Counted from the stretch's first letter, positions 1-5,783 are shown. The stretch is 5,783 nucleotides of DNA from Hyphomicrobiales bacterium (GCA_021775795.1 JAJFHB010000376.1:1-5783); one strand, 5' to 3'. Made by a program: numbers and translations. The notes: generated by a model from the letters alone, not told the origin.

Positions 1-2
1 TT

Positions 3-137
3 CGAACTATCATCGACAGGTATCAGCCGGATGAATTGATAGTGACTGGAATGATTCACGATCACGCAGCACGAGTTCGTTCGTTCGAAATTGCTGCGAG
101 TGTTTTAACGGAATTGAGTCAACGGAAAGCAGCCTGA
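3..137 (+). CDS. LLM class flavin-dependent oxidoreductase, C-terminal end only (partial)
   Basis: This is the 3' end of a gene whose 5' part lies left of the window: 44 codons and a TGA stop, open from the first base. The readable tail includes DELIVTGMIHDHAARVRSFE, followed by an alanine-rich helix ending in RKAA. In luciferase-like monooxygenases, and particularly the MsnO8-like group, the protein ends with a strand of the type DE.MVT..I(Y/H)DHAAR.RS(Y/F)E followed by a helix, which matches closely. Full-length members are roughly 330 residues, bind FMN or F420 and oxidise small organic substrates in the cytoplasm. The substrate cannot be inferred here because the catalytic part is missing. 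The family call rests on a short C-terminal motif recognised by eye; gene identity beyond the family is not claimed. Confidence 0.68.
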   Translation, partial: RTIIDRYQPDELIVTGMIHDHAARVRSFEIAASVLTELSQRKAA

Positions 138-165
138 AGGCTCAATAGGTGCCACCATGCCTGGA

Positions 166-177
166 TGCCGATCGGCA
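166..177. repeat. Perfect 12-bp palindrome
   Basis: TGCCGATCGGCA reads identically on both strands. It lies 29 bases after the oxidoreductase stop. It could be a protein-binding site, or chance in a GC-rich sequence. No promoter elements were recognised next to it. Confidence 0.4.
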
Positions 178-213
178 CAACGAGGCGGAACCAACTTTCC
201 ACTCAACTTGAAT

Positions 214-233
214 CGTAGTATGACAATACTACG
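214..233. promoter_or_regulatory. Perfect 8+8 bp inverted repeat, possible operator
   Basis: The arms CGTAGTAT (214-221) and ATACTACG (226-233) are exact reverse complements around a 4-base GACA spacer. The compact, AT-cored symmetry resembles operators of dimeric repressors such as the GntR or TetR families; this is an analogy, not an identification. A TTGAAT at 208-213 abuts the left arm and could be a poor -35 element, but the matching -10 (TACGCT at 230-235, 16-base spacing) is weak. No gene begins within a useful distance on either strand inside the window, so the target is unclear. As RNA it would also form a short stem-loop, without a following T tract. Confidence 0.4.
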
Positions 234-273
234 CTACGGACGCCCAATATGCCCCCGGTTGCGGACGTGGCGA

Positions 274-303
274 GAGGGGCGATGCCTACGGGTGCCGCCC
301 CTC
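274..303. repeat. GC-rich 8+8 bp inverted repeat
   Basis: GAGGGGCG at 274-281 pairs perfectly with CGCCCCTC at 296-303 across a 14-base loop. It would form a strong stem in RNA. It is not followed by a T run on either strand, so a standard intrinsic terminator is not supported. It may still act as a 3'-end-stabilising hairpin for the oxidoreductase transcript, or be incidental. Confidence 0.35.
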
Positions 304-408
304 GTATTAGCTCGGGCTATGACTGGAAGGCGTGCAACAGTGGGCACTATAAGGCTGCGTTCATGCCGTCTGTTTTAGGCCCACAGTAAACACCATTTGC
401 AGAAGCTG

Positions 409-426
409 AAAATGGCCCCGAAGGGC
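409..426 (-). terminator. Weak candidate terminator of the stress protein gene
   Basis: Read on the minus strand, GCCC-TTCG-GGGC (426 to 415) is a four-base-pair stem closed by the very stable UUCG tetraloop, followed after two bases by TTTT (412-409). It lies about 80 bases beyond the stress protein stop, on the correct strand. The stem is short for an intrinsic terminator, so this is only a candidate. Confidence 0.33.
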
Positions 427-503
427 AGATCACAAGAGCCATGCTGGAAGCTCGGGCAATCGGTACGCCTGTTTGCAATTGCATCACGCCCCTAAGTCGA
501 CCC

Positions 504-1022
504 TTATCGAACAGTGACACAGGTGCATTTCGCCAGGTGCGAGACCTTGTGGGAAACGGAACCGACAAGGATGCCCTGGAAGTCGCTCAAACCGCGATTG
601 CCCATGACAATCATGTCAGCCTTCACATCTTCGGCAGCCTTTAGGATGACCTTTGCCGGATCGCCCTCTTCGACTTTCTTGTCGATGGCAGTGACACCTT
701 TTTCTTTGCAGATGGTGGCAACGCTTGAGAGTACGTATTTGCCGATGTAGTCCAACTCTTCAAGTGAGAATTGGGTGTCTTTGCCACGGCCTACGCGTGC
801 CATAATTTCCTGGGGCATGTTGACCAGATTGTCGGCACTGTCCTCGCGCCGACCAACTTCGACATCAAGAGCCTTCTTCAGTCCATCCGGCATGTGGCCA
901 CGTAACAATACGTGCAGCAGCGTGATGCTGGCACCGTATTTTGTTGCCAGGTCGCTGGCCAGTTCTACAGCCTTTACCGAATGCTCTGAACCGTCCACCG
1001 GCACCAGTATTGTTTTGATCAT
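504..1022 (-). CDS. Universal stress protein, UspA family, ATP-binding type
   Basis: A 172-residue single-domain cytoplasmic protein. It starts MIKTILVPVDGSEHS, the typical first strand with the conserved aspartate (D10), and ends with the family's nucleotide-binding signature: G141-x2-G144-x9-G154-S155 within VMGNRG...GSVS, followed by the last strand CTCVTVR. That G-2x-G-9x-G-S/T pattern marks the ATP-binding branch of Usp proteins, which bind ATP and help cells survive starvation, redox or other stress; the specific trigger is unknown. At 172 residues it is longer than the usual 140-150 because the segment between strand 2 and the middle of the fold (about residues 41-88) is extended and charged. 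The ATG at 1022 is preceded by GGAGGAG with a 7-base gap, which fixes the start; the open frame continues upstream without family similarity. The gene stands alone, divergent from the membrane protein gene at 1199. Confidence 0.93.
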   Translation of the reverse strand: MIKTILVPVDGSEHSVKAVELASDLATKYGASITLLHVLLRGHMPDGLKKALDVEVGRREDSADNLVNMPQEIMARVGRGKDTQFSLEELDYIGKYVLSSVATICKEKGVTAIDKKVEEGDPAKVILKAAEDVKADMIVMGNRGLSDFQGILVGSVSHKVSHLAKCTCVTVR

Positions 1023-1029
1023 GGGGTTG

Positions 1030-1036
1030 CTCCTCC
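1030..1036 (-). promoter_or_regulatory. Ribosome binding site of the universal stress protein gene
   Basis: GGAGGAG on the minus strand, seven bases before the ATG at 1022. It decides the start against codons further upstream in the same open frame. Confidence 0.8.
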
Positions 1037-1123
1037 GCTCCGTTGCGCTGCACTTTACGAGATGCGCACGCCATACCCCAGCGGAAAATTCTGCGGTGCA
1101 GTGTCGCCTCCACATGAGAAGAT

Positions 1124-1135
1124 GCACCATGGTGC
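1124..1135. promoter_or_regulatory. 12-bp palindrome in the divergent promoter region
   Basis: GCACCATGGTGC is a perfect palindrome in the 176-base region between two divergent genes. It lies about 100 bases upstream of the stress protein start and about 64 bases upstream of the membrane protein start, a sensible position for a shared operator. No known regulator consensus was recognised, in particular no FNR/FixK-type TTGAT-N4-ATCAA, which drives some Usp genes. No clear -35/-10 pair could be assigned on either strand. Confidence 0.35.
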
Positions 1136-1186
1136 GAAGCAGTCGTATATGCTCGCGGCTTGAGAGAAACGGGTGGCGGCGCGTTC

Positions 1187-1191
1187 AGGAG
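1187..1191 (+). promoter_or_regulatory. Ribosome binding site of the 159-aa membrane protein gene
   Basis: AGGAG with a 7-base gap to the ATG at 1199. It favours that start over the in-frame TTG at 1160, which would add 13 residues (RETGGGAFRSAV follows its start) and has no comparable site. Confidence 0.7.
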
Positions 1192-1198
1192 CGCAGTG

Positions 1199-1678
1199 AT
1201 GTTCGAACTGCTGCAGGACTATGATCTGCAAACCCTGCTCTTGTGGCTCGAAGGTATCGGGCTTGGTTTGGCCGTGCTCGACTTTTTCCGGATATCGAAG
1301 CTTCTGGAAATTGCACTCGACCGCGCCCGGCGGGCGCTCGAGCCCTATGTTAGGCGCCCAAAAGTGGGCCGGACCTGGCGCGGCGTGCATGGGCTCATCG
1401 CCACACTCAGCGCTATGGTGCTGGTACCCTTTGCGTTTTATGTGGCTTACGTCTCACCGCAGGACGGTTATTGGAAGTGGGCTCTGGCCTTTGTTGTCAG
1501 TGTGCTTGTTTCGGTTCTGATCGGCGCGATCGCGGCACTACCCATCATTCTCATTCAGCTGTTGTTGTCCGTGCTCTGGTGGTTCCTGCATCTCTGTAAT
1601 CTGCCAAGGGCTGGAACCATTGGCACGATAGGCCTGTTACTGGCGGTGCTAAGTTTCAGCGGTAATCTCTTACTGTAG
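1199..1678 (+). CDS. Hypothetical integral membrane protein, 159 aa
   Basis: No family was recognised. The protein begins MFELLQDYDLQ, with a hydrophobic stretch at about 11-30. A basic amphipathic segment follows (about 31-62, many arginines: DRARRALEPYVRRPKVGRTWR). Further hydrophobic segments lie at about 66-84, 94-112, 113-132 and 140-157, so four to five membrane spans are likely, with the arginine-rich part expected on the cytoplasmic side. There is no obvious catalytic motif; W, L and V dominate the spans. It has a good ribosome binding site and codon use consistent with a real gene. It is divergent from the universal stress protein gene and is followed on the same strand, after about 100 bases, by another small membrane protein, so the two may be co-transcribed. 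Existence is well supported; function is unknown. Confidence 0.75.
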   Translation: MFELLQDYDLQTLLLWLEGIGLGLAVLDFFRISKLLEIALDRARRALEPYVRRPKVGRTWRGVHGLIATLSAMVLVPFAFYVAYVSPQDGYWKWALAFVVSVLVSVLIGAIAALPIILIQLLLSVLWWFLHLCNLPRAGTIGTIGLLLAVLSFSGNLLL

Positions 1679-1781
1679 CTTTTCCCGGCTAAATGCCCTG
1701 TCACACATTTGAAGCGATTGTGATCTTGATCCCAACGCTGAAGCCTTGAAGCTGCCCCCCTTGTGGCGCAACAATCAGGCC

Positions 1782-2027
1782 ATGCCTGAGATCCGTCCCT
1801 GGTGGATAAACTTTGCAGGCGTAGGCTTCGGTCTTGTCGTCTGGATGAGTACGGCGCTCTTGTGGTGCGCCGGCATGGCCATCTTTTACGGCGTGTTTGT
1901 GCTGCTTGGGCCCCAGGCGATGATCGTCTGCGGTGTCGTTGCCTTCGCCTGCCACACATATTATCACGCTGCCCGCCACAAGCTGGATGATGAAGGTCCA
2001 GACAGACACTCCGATTGTCAGCGTTAG
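1782..2027 (+). CDS. Hypothetical small membrane protein, about 81 aa
   Basis: No family was recognised. From the ATG the product is 81 residues: a short MPEIRPWWIN head, a long hydrophobic region (about 11-58) that could form two membrane spans with a turn near LLGPQ (41-45), and a charged, histidine-rich tail (HTYYHAARHKLDDEGPDRH). Third codon positions look like those of a real gene. The start is uncertain: no strong ribosome binding site is seen, and in-frame TTG codons at 1746 and 1761 could give 93 or 88 residues (MKLPPLWRNN... for the longest). The frame is closed upstream at 1710-1712. Its TAG stop (2025-2027) overlaps the TAA stop of the convergent polymerase gene (2024-2026). It may form a transcription unit with the membrane protein gene before it. 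Confidence 0.6.
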   Translation: MPEIRPWWINFAGVGFGLVVWMSTALLWCAGMAIFYGVFVLLGPQAMIVCGVVAFACHTYYHAARHKLDDEGPDRHSDCQR

Positions 2028-3322
2028 TCCAGTGAACCACGCATGGCCGGTGGTGACGCAGCAACGGTTTCCATGGAAAGAGGAGAGGGGGCAGGGCTGT
2101 GCATTTGCTCCTGCCGAGTTGTCTGGGTCATCGCGTAGACACCCATTACAGCGCCTAGATTGATCCAGAAATGACGCCAATGATCGGTATCGACAATGAT
2201 GCCTTCCAGCACCACGCCAAGAAAACCGGAAAGCAGAATAATCAGTAGTGCGCCACAGTTGTCCGGCTTCGACAGCGCTTTGAAACCCAATATCAGCGTC
2301 AAGGCGATCATTGCCAAGTAGGCCATACCGCCAAACCAGCCGGACGTCATAAACACAAAAAGGTAGACGTTGTGTGGTTGTTCGAACCAGTCCGGCAGAA
2401 AGCCGAGTGCACCAAGCCCCAACGGGTTTTCAAGGATTTTGTCAATCGTGAGAACCTGACCTGCGAAACGACCCGATGCGCCACTGTCGTAGCTTTGTGT
2501 TACCTGCGCGCGAATTTCAAAGAGGTTGCCGATGCTTTCCACGTCGAGGAGAAACATGAAGCCGACCGCGCCAAAGATGGCCCCTGCAATGGCAAAGAGG
2601 ATGAGTTTCGTTCTAAAGGCCCCATCTTTGCTGGCGGCCAGCCATAGTGTACCGGCCATCATCGACGAAAACAGGAAGTGAGCCCAGCCGCCCCGAGAAA
2701 ACGTCAACAATAATGCCAGCAGCATAATGGCGAGAAAACCAAGATTGATCAGAACCATCAGACCCCGACGTGTCAGCACTTCATAGAAACAGTAAAGCAT
2801 CGGAACGACAATGAAGGGGGCGAGCACATTCGGGTCTTTGAATGAGCCTTTGGCCCGGAAGTACAGCGTAAACTGCTCGGACGCGCCGCCCAGCATGTGG
2901 AAATAGCCAAGAATGCCGAGCAGGGAAGCAACAACGCCGGCGATAACCCACCCTGACAAAAGTGCCCGCAAACCGCGCTCACGGAAGCGGTAAATGAAAC
3001 AGGCGATGAATATTGAGACGGCGCACAACAAGCCGGTAATGGCAATGTGCCTGAGCGACTCTGAAAAGCGCGACCCGAGTGCCGTTCCGATGAGGCCGAA
3101 AATCAAAAAGAGCACCATCGTCAGCATCATCGGAAAGATGCTGTTTGGAATGCGTAGGCCCAACACCATCGACAGGCCAAACAATGCAATGAAAAAGAGA
3201 TCAAAGGGTGCCGGTTCATAGAGAACAAAGCTGCTCATCGCAAACAGCAACCAGAATGCGGAAAGAGCCGCCAGGTCTGTGACCGGGCGGCTGGGGGCAA
3301 CGCTGGTAGCTGCCAGGGTCAA
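2024..3322 (-). CDS. O-antigen ligase / Wzy-type polysaccharide polymerase family protein
   Basis: A 432-residue polytopic inner-membrane protein with about 10-12 predicted spans and one large extracytoplasmic loop near residues 260-325. Features typical of the Wzy/WaaL/RfaL superfamily are visible: GSFKDPNVLAPF (159-170), the conserved TFSRGGW (207-213) at the end of a span, and the loop containing R271, R285, GLGALGF (302-308) and PHNVY (316-320), where the superfamily keeps its functional arginines and histidine. Such proteins act on undecaprenyl-PP-linked glycans in the periplasm, either polymerising repeat units or transferring them to an acceptor. The preceding gene encodes the initiating sugar-phosphate transferase, so polymerase is the likelier role; ligase cannot be excluded. 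The start is a TTG overlapping the upstream stop (TTGA), supported by a GGAG eight bases before it. The last 30 or so residues form a soluble proline- and serine-rich cytoplasmic tail. Confidence 0.88.
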   Translation of the reverse strand: MTLAATSVAPSRPVTDLAALSAFWLLFAMSSFVLYEPAPFDLFFIALFGLSMVLGLRIPNSIFPMMLTMVLFLIFGLIGTALGSRFSESLRHIAITGLLCAVSIFIACFIYRFRERGLRALLSGWVIAGVVASLLGILGYFHMLGGASEQFTLYFRAKGSFKDPNVLAPFIVVPMLYCFYEVLTRRGLMVLINLGFLAIMLLALLLTFSRGGWAHFLFSSMMAGTLWLAASKDGAFRTKLILFAIAGAIFGAVGFMFLLDVESIGNLFEIRAQVTQSYDSGASGRFAGQVLTIDKILENPLGLGALGFLPDWFEQPHNVYLFVFMTSGWFGGMAYLAMIALTLILGFKALSKPDNCGALLIILLSGFLGVVLEGIIVDTDHWRHFWINLGAVMGVYAMTQTTRQEQMHSPAPSPLSMETVAASPPAMRGSLD

Positions 3323-4866
3323 TACGCATTCTCCGTATTCAAAAGGGCATAGGGGGTGACAAACAGAATGTAGAGATCGAAAAGAAGCGACCAGTTCTCG
3401 ATATAGTAGAGATCGTGCTCCACGCGGTGTTCGATTTTCTCTTCCGTGTCGGTCTCGCCGCGCCAGCCCTTGACCTGTGCCCAGCCCGTAATGCCGGGCT
3501 TGACGCGGTGGCGGGCAAAATAGCCATCCACGACTTCCGTATAAAGTCTGTCTGCCGCCTTCGCCTGGGTTGCGTGTGGACGCGGCCCGACGAGAGAAAG
3601 CTCGCCTTTCAAAACGTTGAAGAGTTGCGGCAGTTCATCAAGGCTTGTCTTGCGGATGAAACGACCGATCTTGGTTACCCGCGGGTCGTCCTTGGTGACA
3701 AGTTTCGTCGCTTTCTGATCGCTCATATCCGTGTACATGGAGCGGAATTTGTAAACTTCGATCAGCTCATTGTTGAAGCCGTAGCGTTTTTGCTTGAAGA
3801 AAACAGGCCCCTTGCTGTCCAGTTTGATTGCGATTGCAACGCCGATCATGACAGGCGTCGCAAGCAGCAGGGCAACCAGGGATATGAGGCGGTCCTCCAA
3901 TGTCTTTACGATCGAATCCCAGCCACTGAGCGGTTTGTCGAAGACATCGAGAAGCGGCACATTTCCAATGTAGGAGTAAGCACGTGGGCGGAAACGCAGC
4001 TTGTCTGTGTGTGCACTCAGGCGAATATCCACCGGCAAAACCCAAAGTTCCTTGAGGATCTCGAGCAGGCGGTTTTCAGCTGAAATGGGCAGAGATACGA
4101 TCAGGAGGTCAATCCGGCGCTGGCGGGCATACTCCACAAGCTGCGCAACTTTTCCAAGCTTAGGGTAGCCGTGGATTTCATTTGGGGAGCGAGCCTCGCC
4201 CCGGTCATCAAAGATGCCGGCAATCGAAATGTCCGTATTGTCAGTGCCGTCAAGAGCTTGAATGAGAGCCGCCGCCCGGTCGCCGCCGCCGACGATTACG
4301 GCGTTGCGGTCAAGCCTGCCATCCTTGTTCCATTTGCGCACAAAACTACCCATCAGAGCGCGGAAACTGAGAAGTGCGATAACACCGACGCCATACCAGC
4401 TTGCGAGCCAGACGCGGGAGTAATTGTCGCCAAGTTTGGAAAAGAAGATCAGCGCTGTCATAAGAGCGAAAATGCAGGTCCATGCCATAAAGACACGGGC
4501 TGATTGCTCTGCAACGCGAAGCAGGGAATGTATTGTGTAAAGACCGAAGGCCTGGAAAACGATGGGGACGGTACCTGCCAGAAGCAGGCAGGGCGCAATG
4601 TAAGCTGCAGCACCGGCATAGACACCATCGGAAATGTAGAGGGCCCAAATATCAATGCCAACCAGAGCAATGATGAAGGCTTCGCAGAACCGTACCAGGG
4701 ACAAAATGACCGGTGCAGCAATCCAGCTTCCCTTGTCCTTGGCAGCAGGTACTGAGACAGCGGCAGGTTCGGAAACTATGGTTTCCACCGGCGCGTCCAA
4801 TGTTTCCAGAATATCGCTGACGGCAAGGCTTTTGGCAGCGCCGGCATTCTTTTGCATTGTGTCCAT
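3319..4866 (-). CDS. Undecaprenyl-phosphate sugar-1-phosphate transferase (WcaJ/ExoY-type polyprenyl glycosylphosphotransferase)
   Basis: A 515-residue membrane enzyme that moves a hexose-1-phosphate from a UDP-sugar to undecaprenyl phosphate, the first step of a lipid-linked polysaccharide repeat unit. Order of parts: a cytoplasmic tail (1-48); four membrane spans (about 50-172); a Rossmann-like domain with VIVGGGDR (190-197); a hydrophobic membrane helix (326-348); then the bacterial sugar transferase domain. The latter shows RYGFNN (361-366), YKFRSM (372-377), [20 protein letters not shown] (393-412) with the catalytic D410-E411 pair, LVGPRPH (425-431) and [10 protein letters not shown] (456-465). 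Everything needed for activity appears intact, and the length fits the long WcaJ-type form. Glucose is the commonest substrate, but galactose cannot be excluded. The ATG at 4866 has AAGGA 12 bases upstream. A TTG at 4875 would leave only three bases, and an ATG at 4857 is a further option. Its stop overlaps the polymerase start. Confidence 0.94.
   Translation of the reverse strand: MDTMQKNAGAAKSLAVSDILETLDAPVETIVSEPAAVSVPAAKDKGSWIAAPVILSLVRFCEAFIIALVGIDIWALYISDGVYAGAAAYIAPCLLLAGTVPIVFQAFGLYTIHSLLRVAEQSARVFMAWTCIFALMTALIFFSKLGDNYSRVWLASWYGVGVIALLSFRALMGSFVRKWNKDGRLDRNAVIVGGGDRAAALIQALDGTDNTDISIAGIFDDRGEARSPNEIHGYPKLGKVAQLVEYARQRRIDLLIVSLPISAENRLLEILKELWVLPVDIRLSAHTDKLRFRPRAYSYIGNVPLLDVFDKPLSGWDSIVKTLEDRLISLVALLLATPVMIGVAIAIKLDSKGPVFFKQKRYGFNNELIEVYKFRSMYTDMSDQKATKLVTKDDPRVTKIGRFIRKTSLDELPQLFNVLKGELSLVGPRPHATQAKAADRLYTEVVDGYFARHRVKPGITGWAQVKGWRGETDTEEKIEHRVEHDLYYIENWSLLFDLYILFVTPYALLNTENAY
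3331..3335 (-). promoter_or_regulatory. Ribosome binding site supporting the TTG start of the polymerase gene
   Basis: CGGAG on the minus strand leaves eight bases to the TTG at 3322, inside the end of the upstream gene. The next in-frame ATG is 28 codons later and would remove most of the first membrane span, so the TTG is preferred. Confidence 0.65.
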
Positions 4867-4982
4867 TGTTCTCAACAGTCCTTCACGGGCGTTTCAATTC
4901 GGGCTTGTGTACCGATCCGTGCAAGTCCCGCGCCTGCTGCAAGGTTTCACCCTAGAATGTGGCGAACAGCGTTAAGGATGTC
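4867..4982 (-). other. Intergenic gap inside the polysaccharide gene set
   Basis: 116 bases separate the glycosyltransferase stop from the start of the sugar-phosphate transferase, unlike the tight overlap of the next pair. A six-base direct repeat, TGCAAG on the plus strand, occurs at 4920-4925 and 4938-4943 (18-base period). No convincing -35/-10 pair and no terminator hairpin with a T tract were found, so read-through from the glycosyltransferase gene is plausible; an internal promoter is possible but not shown. Confidence 0.4.
4879..4883 (-). promoter_or_regulatory. Ribosome binding site of the sugar-phosphate transferase gene
   Basis: AAGGA on the minus strand. Spacing is 12 bases to the ATG at 4866, three to the TTG at 4875 and 21 to the ATG at 4857, so the ATG at 4866 is the most acceptable although somewhat distant. 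Confidence 0.5.
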
Positions 4983-5783
4983 TTACTCTGCGGCGCTGAG
5001 GTGACCCGATTGTGTTGGGTTTCCGGCCGTTTGTGCCATGCAGGCGAGGTAGAAGGACAAAACGTTGTCAACCATTCTGGAGGTGGAAAAACGTTCTTTG
5101 GCGCGCTCATGCAGGCGCTGTGACTGTTCGAGGTGTTGTCCCGGTTGTGTTAGTGACTGCAACATGGCGTCAGAAAGGGCGTTTGCATCACCAGGAGGCA
5201 AGAGGGCTCTGCTGTCGGAACCGTAAATCTCGGGTATGCCTCCAACATCGGTGGCGAGAAGCGGCATGCCTGCAGCAATGGCTTCAAGCACTATGTAGGG
5301 AAATGATTCCGCCCGTGACGGTACAATCAACGTGTGTCCGAGTGAAAAGGCACTCCGCGCGGGCAGGGCGCCGGGAAAATTCACCGCATCGCCAATTCCC
5401 AGCTTTTCAGCAAGTATTTGAAAGTCGTCTGCTTCGGGACCGGCGCCGACTATCGTTGCTCGGGCGTTGTGGTGTTCACGGACTTTGCAAAGGGCCTCGA
5501 GAAGAACATCGACCCCCTTCAACGCTCGTAGTTCACCGATGTAGAGGAACTCTGTAGCGTTACCATCGGGCTCTATGCGTTCAAACTCATCCGGCCTCAG
5601 ACCATTGTTGATCACCTGTTCGGGGCAGTGAGGAGGTCCCACCTTGCTCCGGTAGGCATTCTGGCCGAATTCACTTTCGAAAATCAGCCCATCAGTTGCG
5701 CGCGAGAGGAAACGTTCAAGCTTGAGGAAGACGAAACCGGCAGGGGATTTGGGAGAATAATGCAGGCTGCCACCATGAGGGGT
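4983..5783 (-). CDS. Glycosyltransferase family 4 (GT-B fold), 5' end outside window (partial)
   Basis: The last 266 residues are visible. The frame stays open to the right edge, beginning TPHGGSLHYSPKSPAG, a stretch near the end of the N-terminal Rossmann domain of GT4 enzymes (the conserved TPHGG/HG motif). Next come the linker VINNGLRPDEF (about 57-67), the start of the nucleotide-sugar-binding domain FLYIGELRALKGVDVLLEAL (79-98), and the EX7E signature with E159 and E167 in AESFPYIVLEA. The adjacent AAGMPLLATDVGGIPEI is the usual donor-binding segment. The enzyme is retaining, cytoplasmic or peripheral to the membrane, and would add a sugar from a nucleotide donor to the growing lipid-linked repeat unit. 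Donor and linkage cannot be read from sequence. It is upstream of the initiating transferase gene on the same strand, 116 bases away, so probably in the same operon. Confidence 0.92.
   Translation of the reverse strand, partial: TPHGGSLHYSPKSPAGFVFLKLERFLSRATDGLIFESEFGQNAYRSKVGPPHCPEQVINNGLRPDEFERIEPDGNATEFLYIGELRALKGVDVLLEALCKVREHHNARATIVGAGPEADDFQILAEKLGIGDAVNFPGALPARSAFSLGHTLIVPSRAESFPYIVLEAIAAGMPLLATDVGGIPEIYGSDSRALLPPGDANALSDAMLQSLTQPGQHLEQSQRLHERAKERFSTSRMVDNVLSFYLACMAQTAGNPTQSGHLSAAE

Larger units (their letters stand above)
138..503. other. Non-coding stretch between oxidoreductase and stress protein genes
   Basis: No convincing gene is visible in these 366 bases on either strand. 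The short open frames present have arginine- and cysteine-rich compositions without family motifs and no good ribosome binding site. The stretch does hold inverted repeats: a perfect 6+6 palindrome at 166-177, a perfect 8+8 repeat at 214-233, an 8+8 GC-rich stem at 274-303, and a small UUCG-type hairpin at 415-426. A 10-bp palindrome (TGCAATTGCA) sits at 474-483. The region separates two genes whose 3' ends face each other, so a promoter is not required here, which makes the amount of symmetry somewhat unexpected. Confidence 0.6.

Noticed and set aside
157..378. Small plus-strand open frame of 73 codons
   Set aside because: No ribosome binding site, arginine/cysteine-rich composition, no motif; it runs through the inverted repeats and looks like chance.
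1023..1130. N-terminal extension of the universal stress protein by 36 residues
   Set aside because: The added residues show no Usp similarity, and a strong GGAGGAG seven bases before the ATG at 1022 gives the standard family N-terminus.
1145..1150. GTATAT as a -10 element in the divergent region
   Set aside because: No acceptable -35 hexamer lies 16-18 bases away on either strand, so it was not called a promoter.
1555..2180. Two minus-strand open frames of 159 and 169 codons
   Set aside because: They are antisense to the two membrane protein genes and to the end of the polymerase gene, and their composition is low in hydrophobic order and rich in R, H, C and Q. The plus-strand frames have better codon pattern and membrane spans.
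3415..4083. Plus-strand open frame of 222 codons
   Set aside because: It is entirely antisense to the sugar-phosphate transferase, whose conserved domain explains this sequence. The frame is a by-product of codon bias.
5640..5642. GTG as start of the glycosyltransferase
   Set aside because: The same frame continues to the right edge with clear GT4 sequence (TPHGGS... FLKLERFLSRATDGLIFES), so the GTG is an internal valine codon and the gene is truncated by the window.
1..5783. tRNA, rRNA, CRISPR array, insertion sequence, attachment site or riboswitch
   Set aside because: Nothing resembling the repeats, cloverleaf arms, transposase motifs or terminal inverted repeats was seen by reading both strands. 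A weak or divergent structure could still be missed without a covariance search.

Overview
The window looks like a piece of chromosome from an alphaproteobacterium, most likely of the Hyphomicrobiales. This is inferred from the style of the proteins, especially the sugar-phosphate transferase with its C-terminal [12 protein letters not shown] ending, and from the moderately GC-rich codon use. No rRNA, tRNA, CRISPR array, insertion sequence or integrase was seen. Genus cannot be fixed from sequence reading alone.

Left part (1-1022). The window opens with the last 44 codons of a plus-strand gene that reads as a luciferase-like (LLM class) flavin-dependent oxidoreductase. A non-coding stretch of 366 bases (138-503) follows. 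It carries several inverted repeats, the best being a perfect 8+8 bp repeat at 214-233, and a weak hairpin with a T tract that could end the next gene. That gene, on the minus strand (504-1022), is a single-domain universal stress protein with an intact ATP-binding signature.

Middle (1023-2027). A divergent intergenic region with a perfect 12-bp palindrome separates the stress protein from two small plus-strand membrane proteins of unknown function (159 aa and about 81 aa). The second one converges on the polysaccharide operon so tightly that the two stop codons overlap.

Right part (2024-5783). Three minus-strand genes form an exopolysaccharide or O-antigen type assembly set. In transcription order they are a GT4 glycosyltransferase (5' end outside the window), a WcaJ/ExoY-type polyprenyl-phosphate sugar-1-phosphate transferase that would start the lipid-linked repeat unit, and a Wzy/O-antigen-ligase family membrane protein that would polymerise or ligate the units. 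The last two overlap by four bases (TTGA), so they are probably translationally coupled. The flippase, chain-length regulator and export genes expected of a Wzy-type pathway are not in the window and would lie beyond its right edge or elsewhere.

I did not find convincing evidence of a new kind of system. The most interesting leftovers are the structured non-coding region, the two unrecognised membrane proteins and the overlapping convergent stops.
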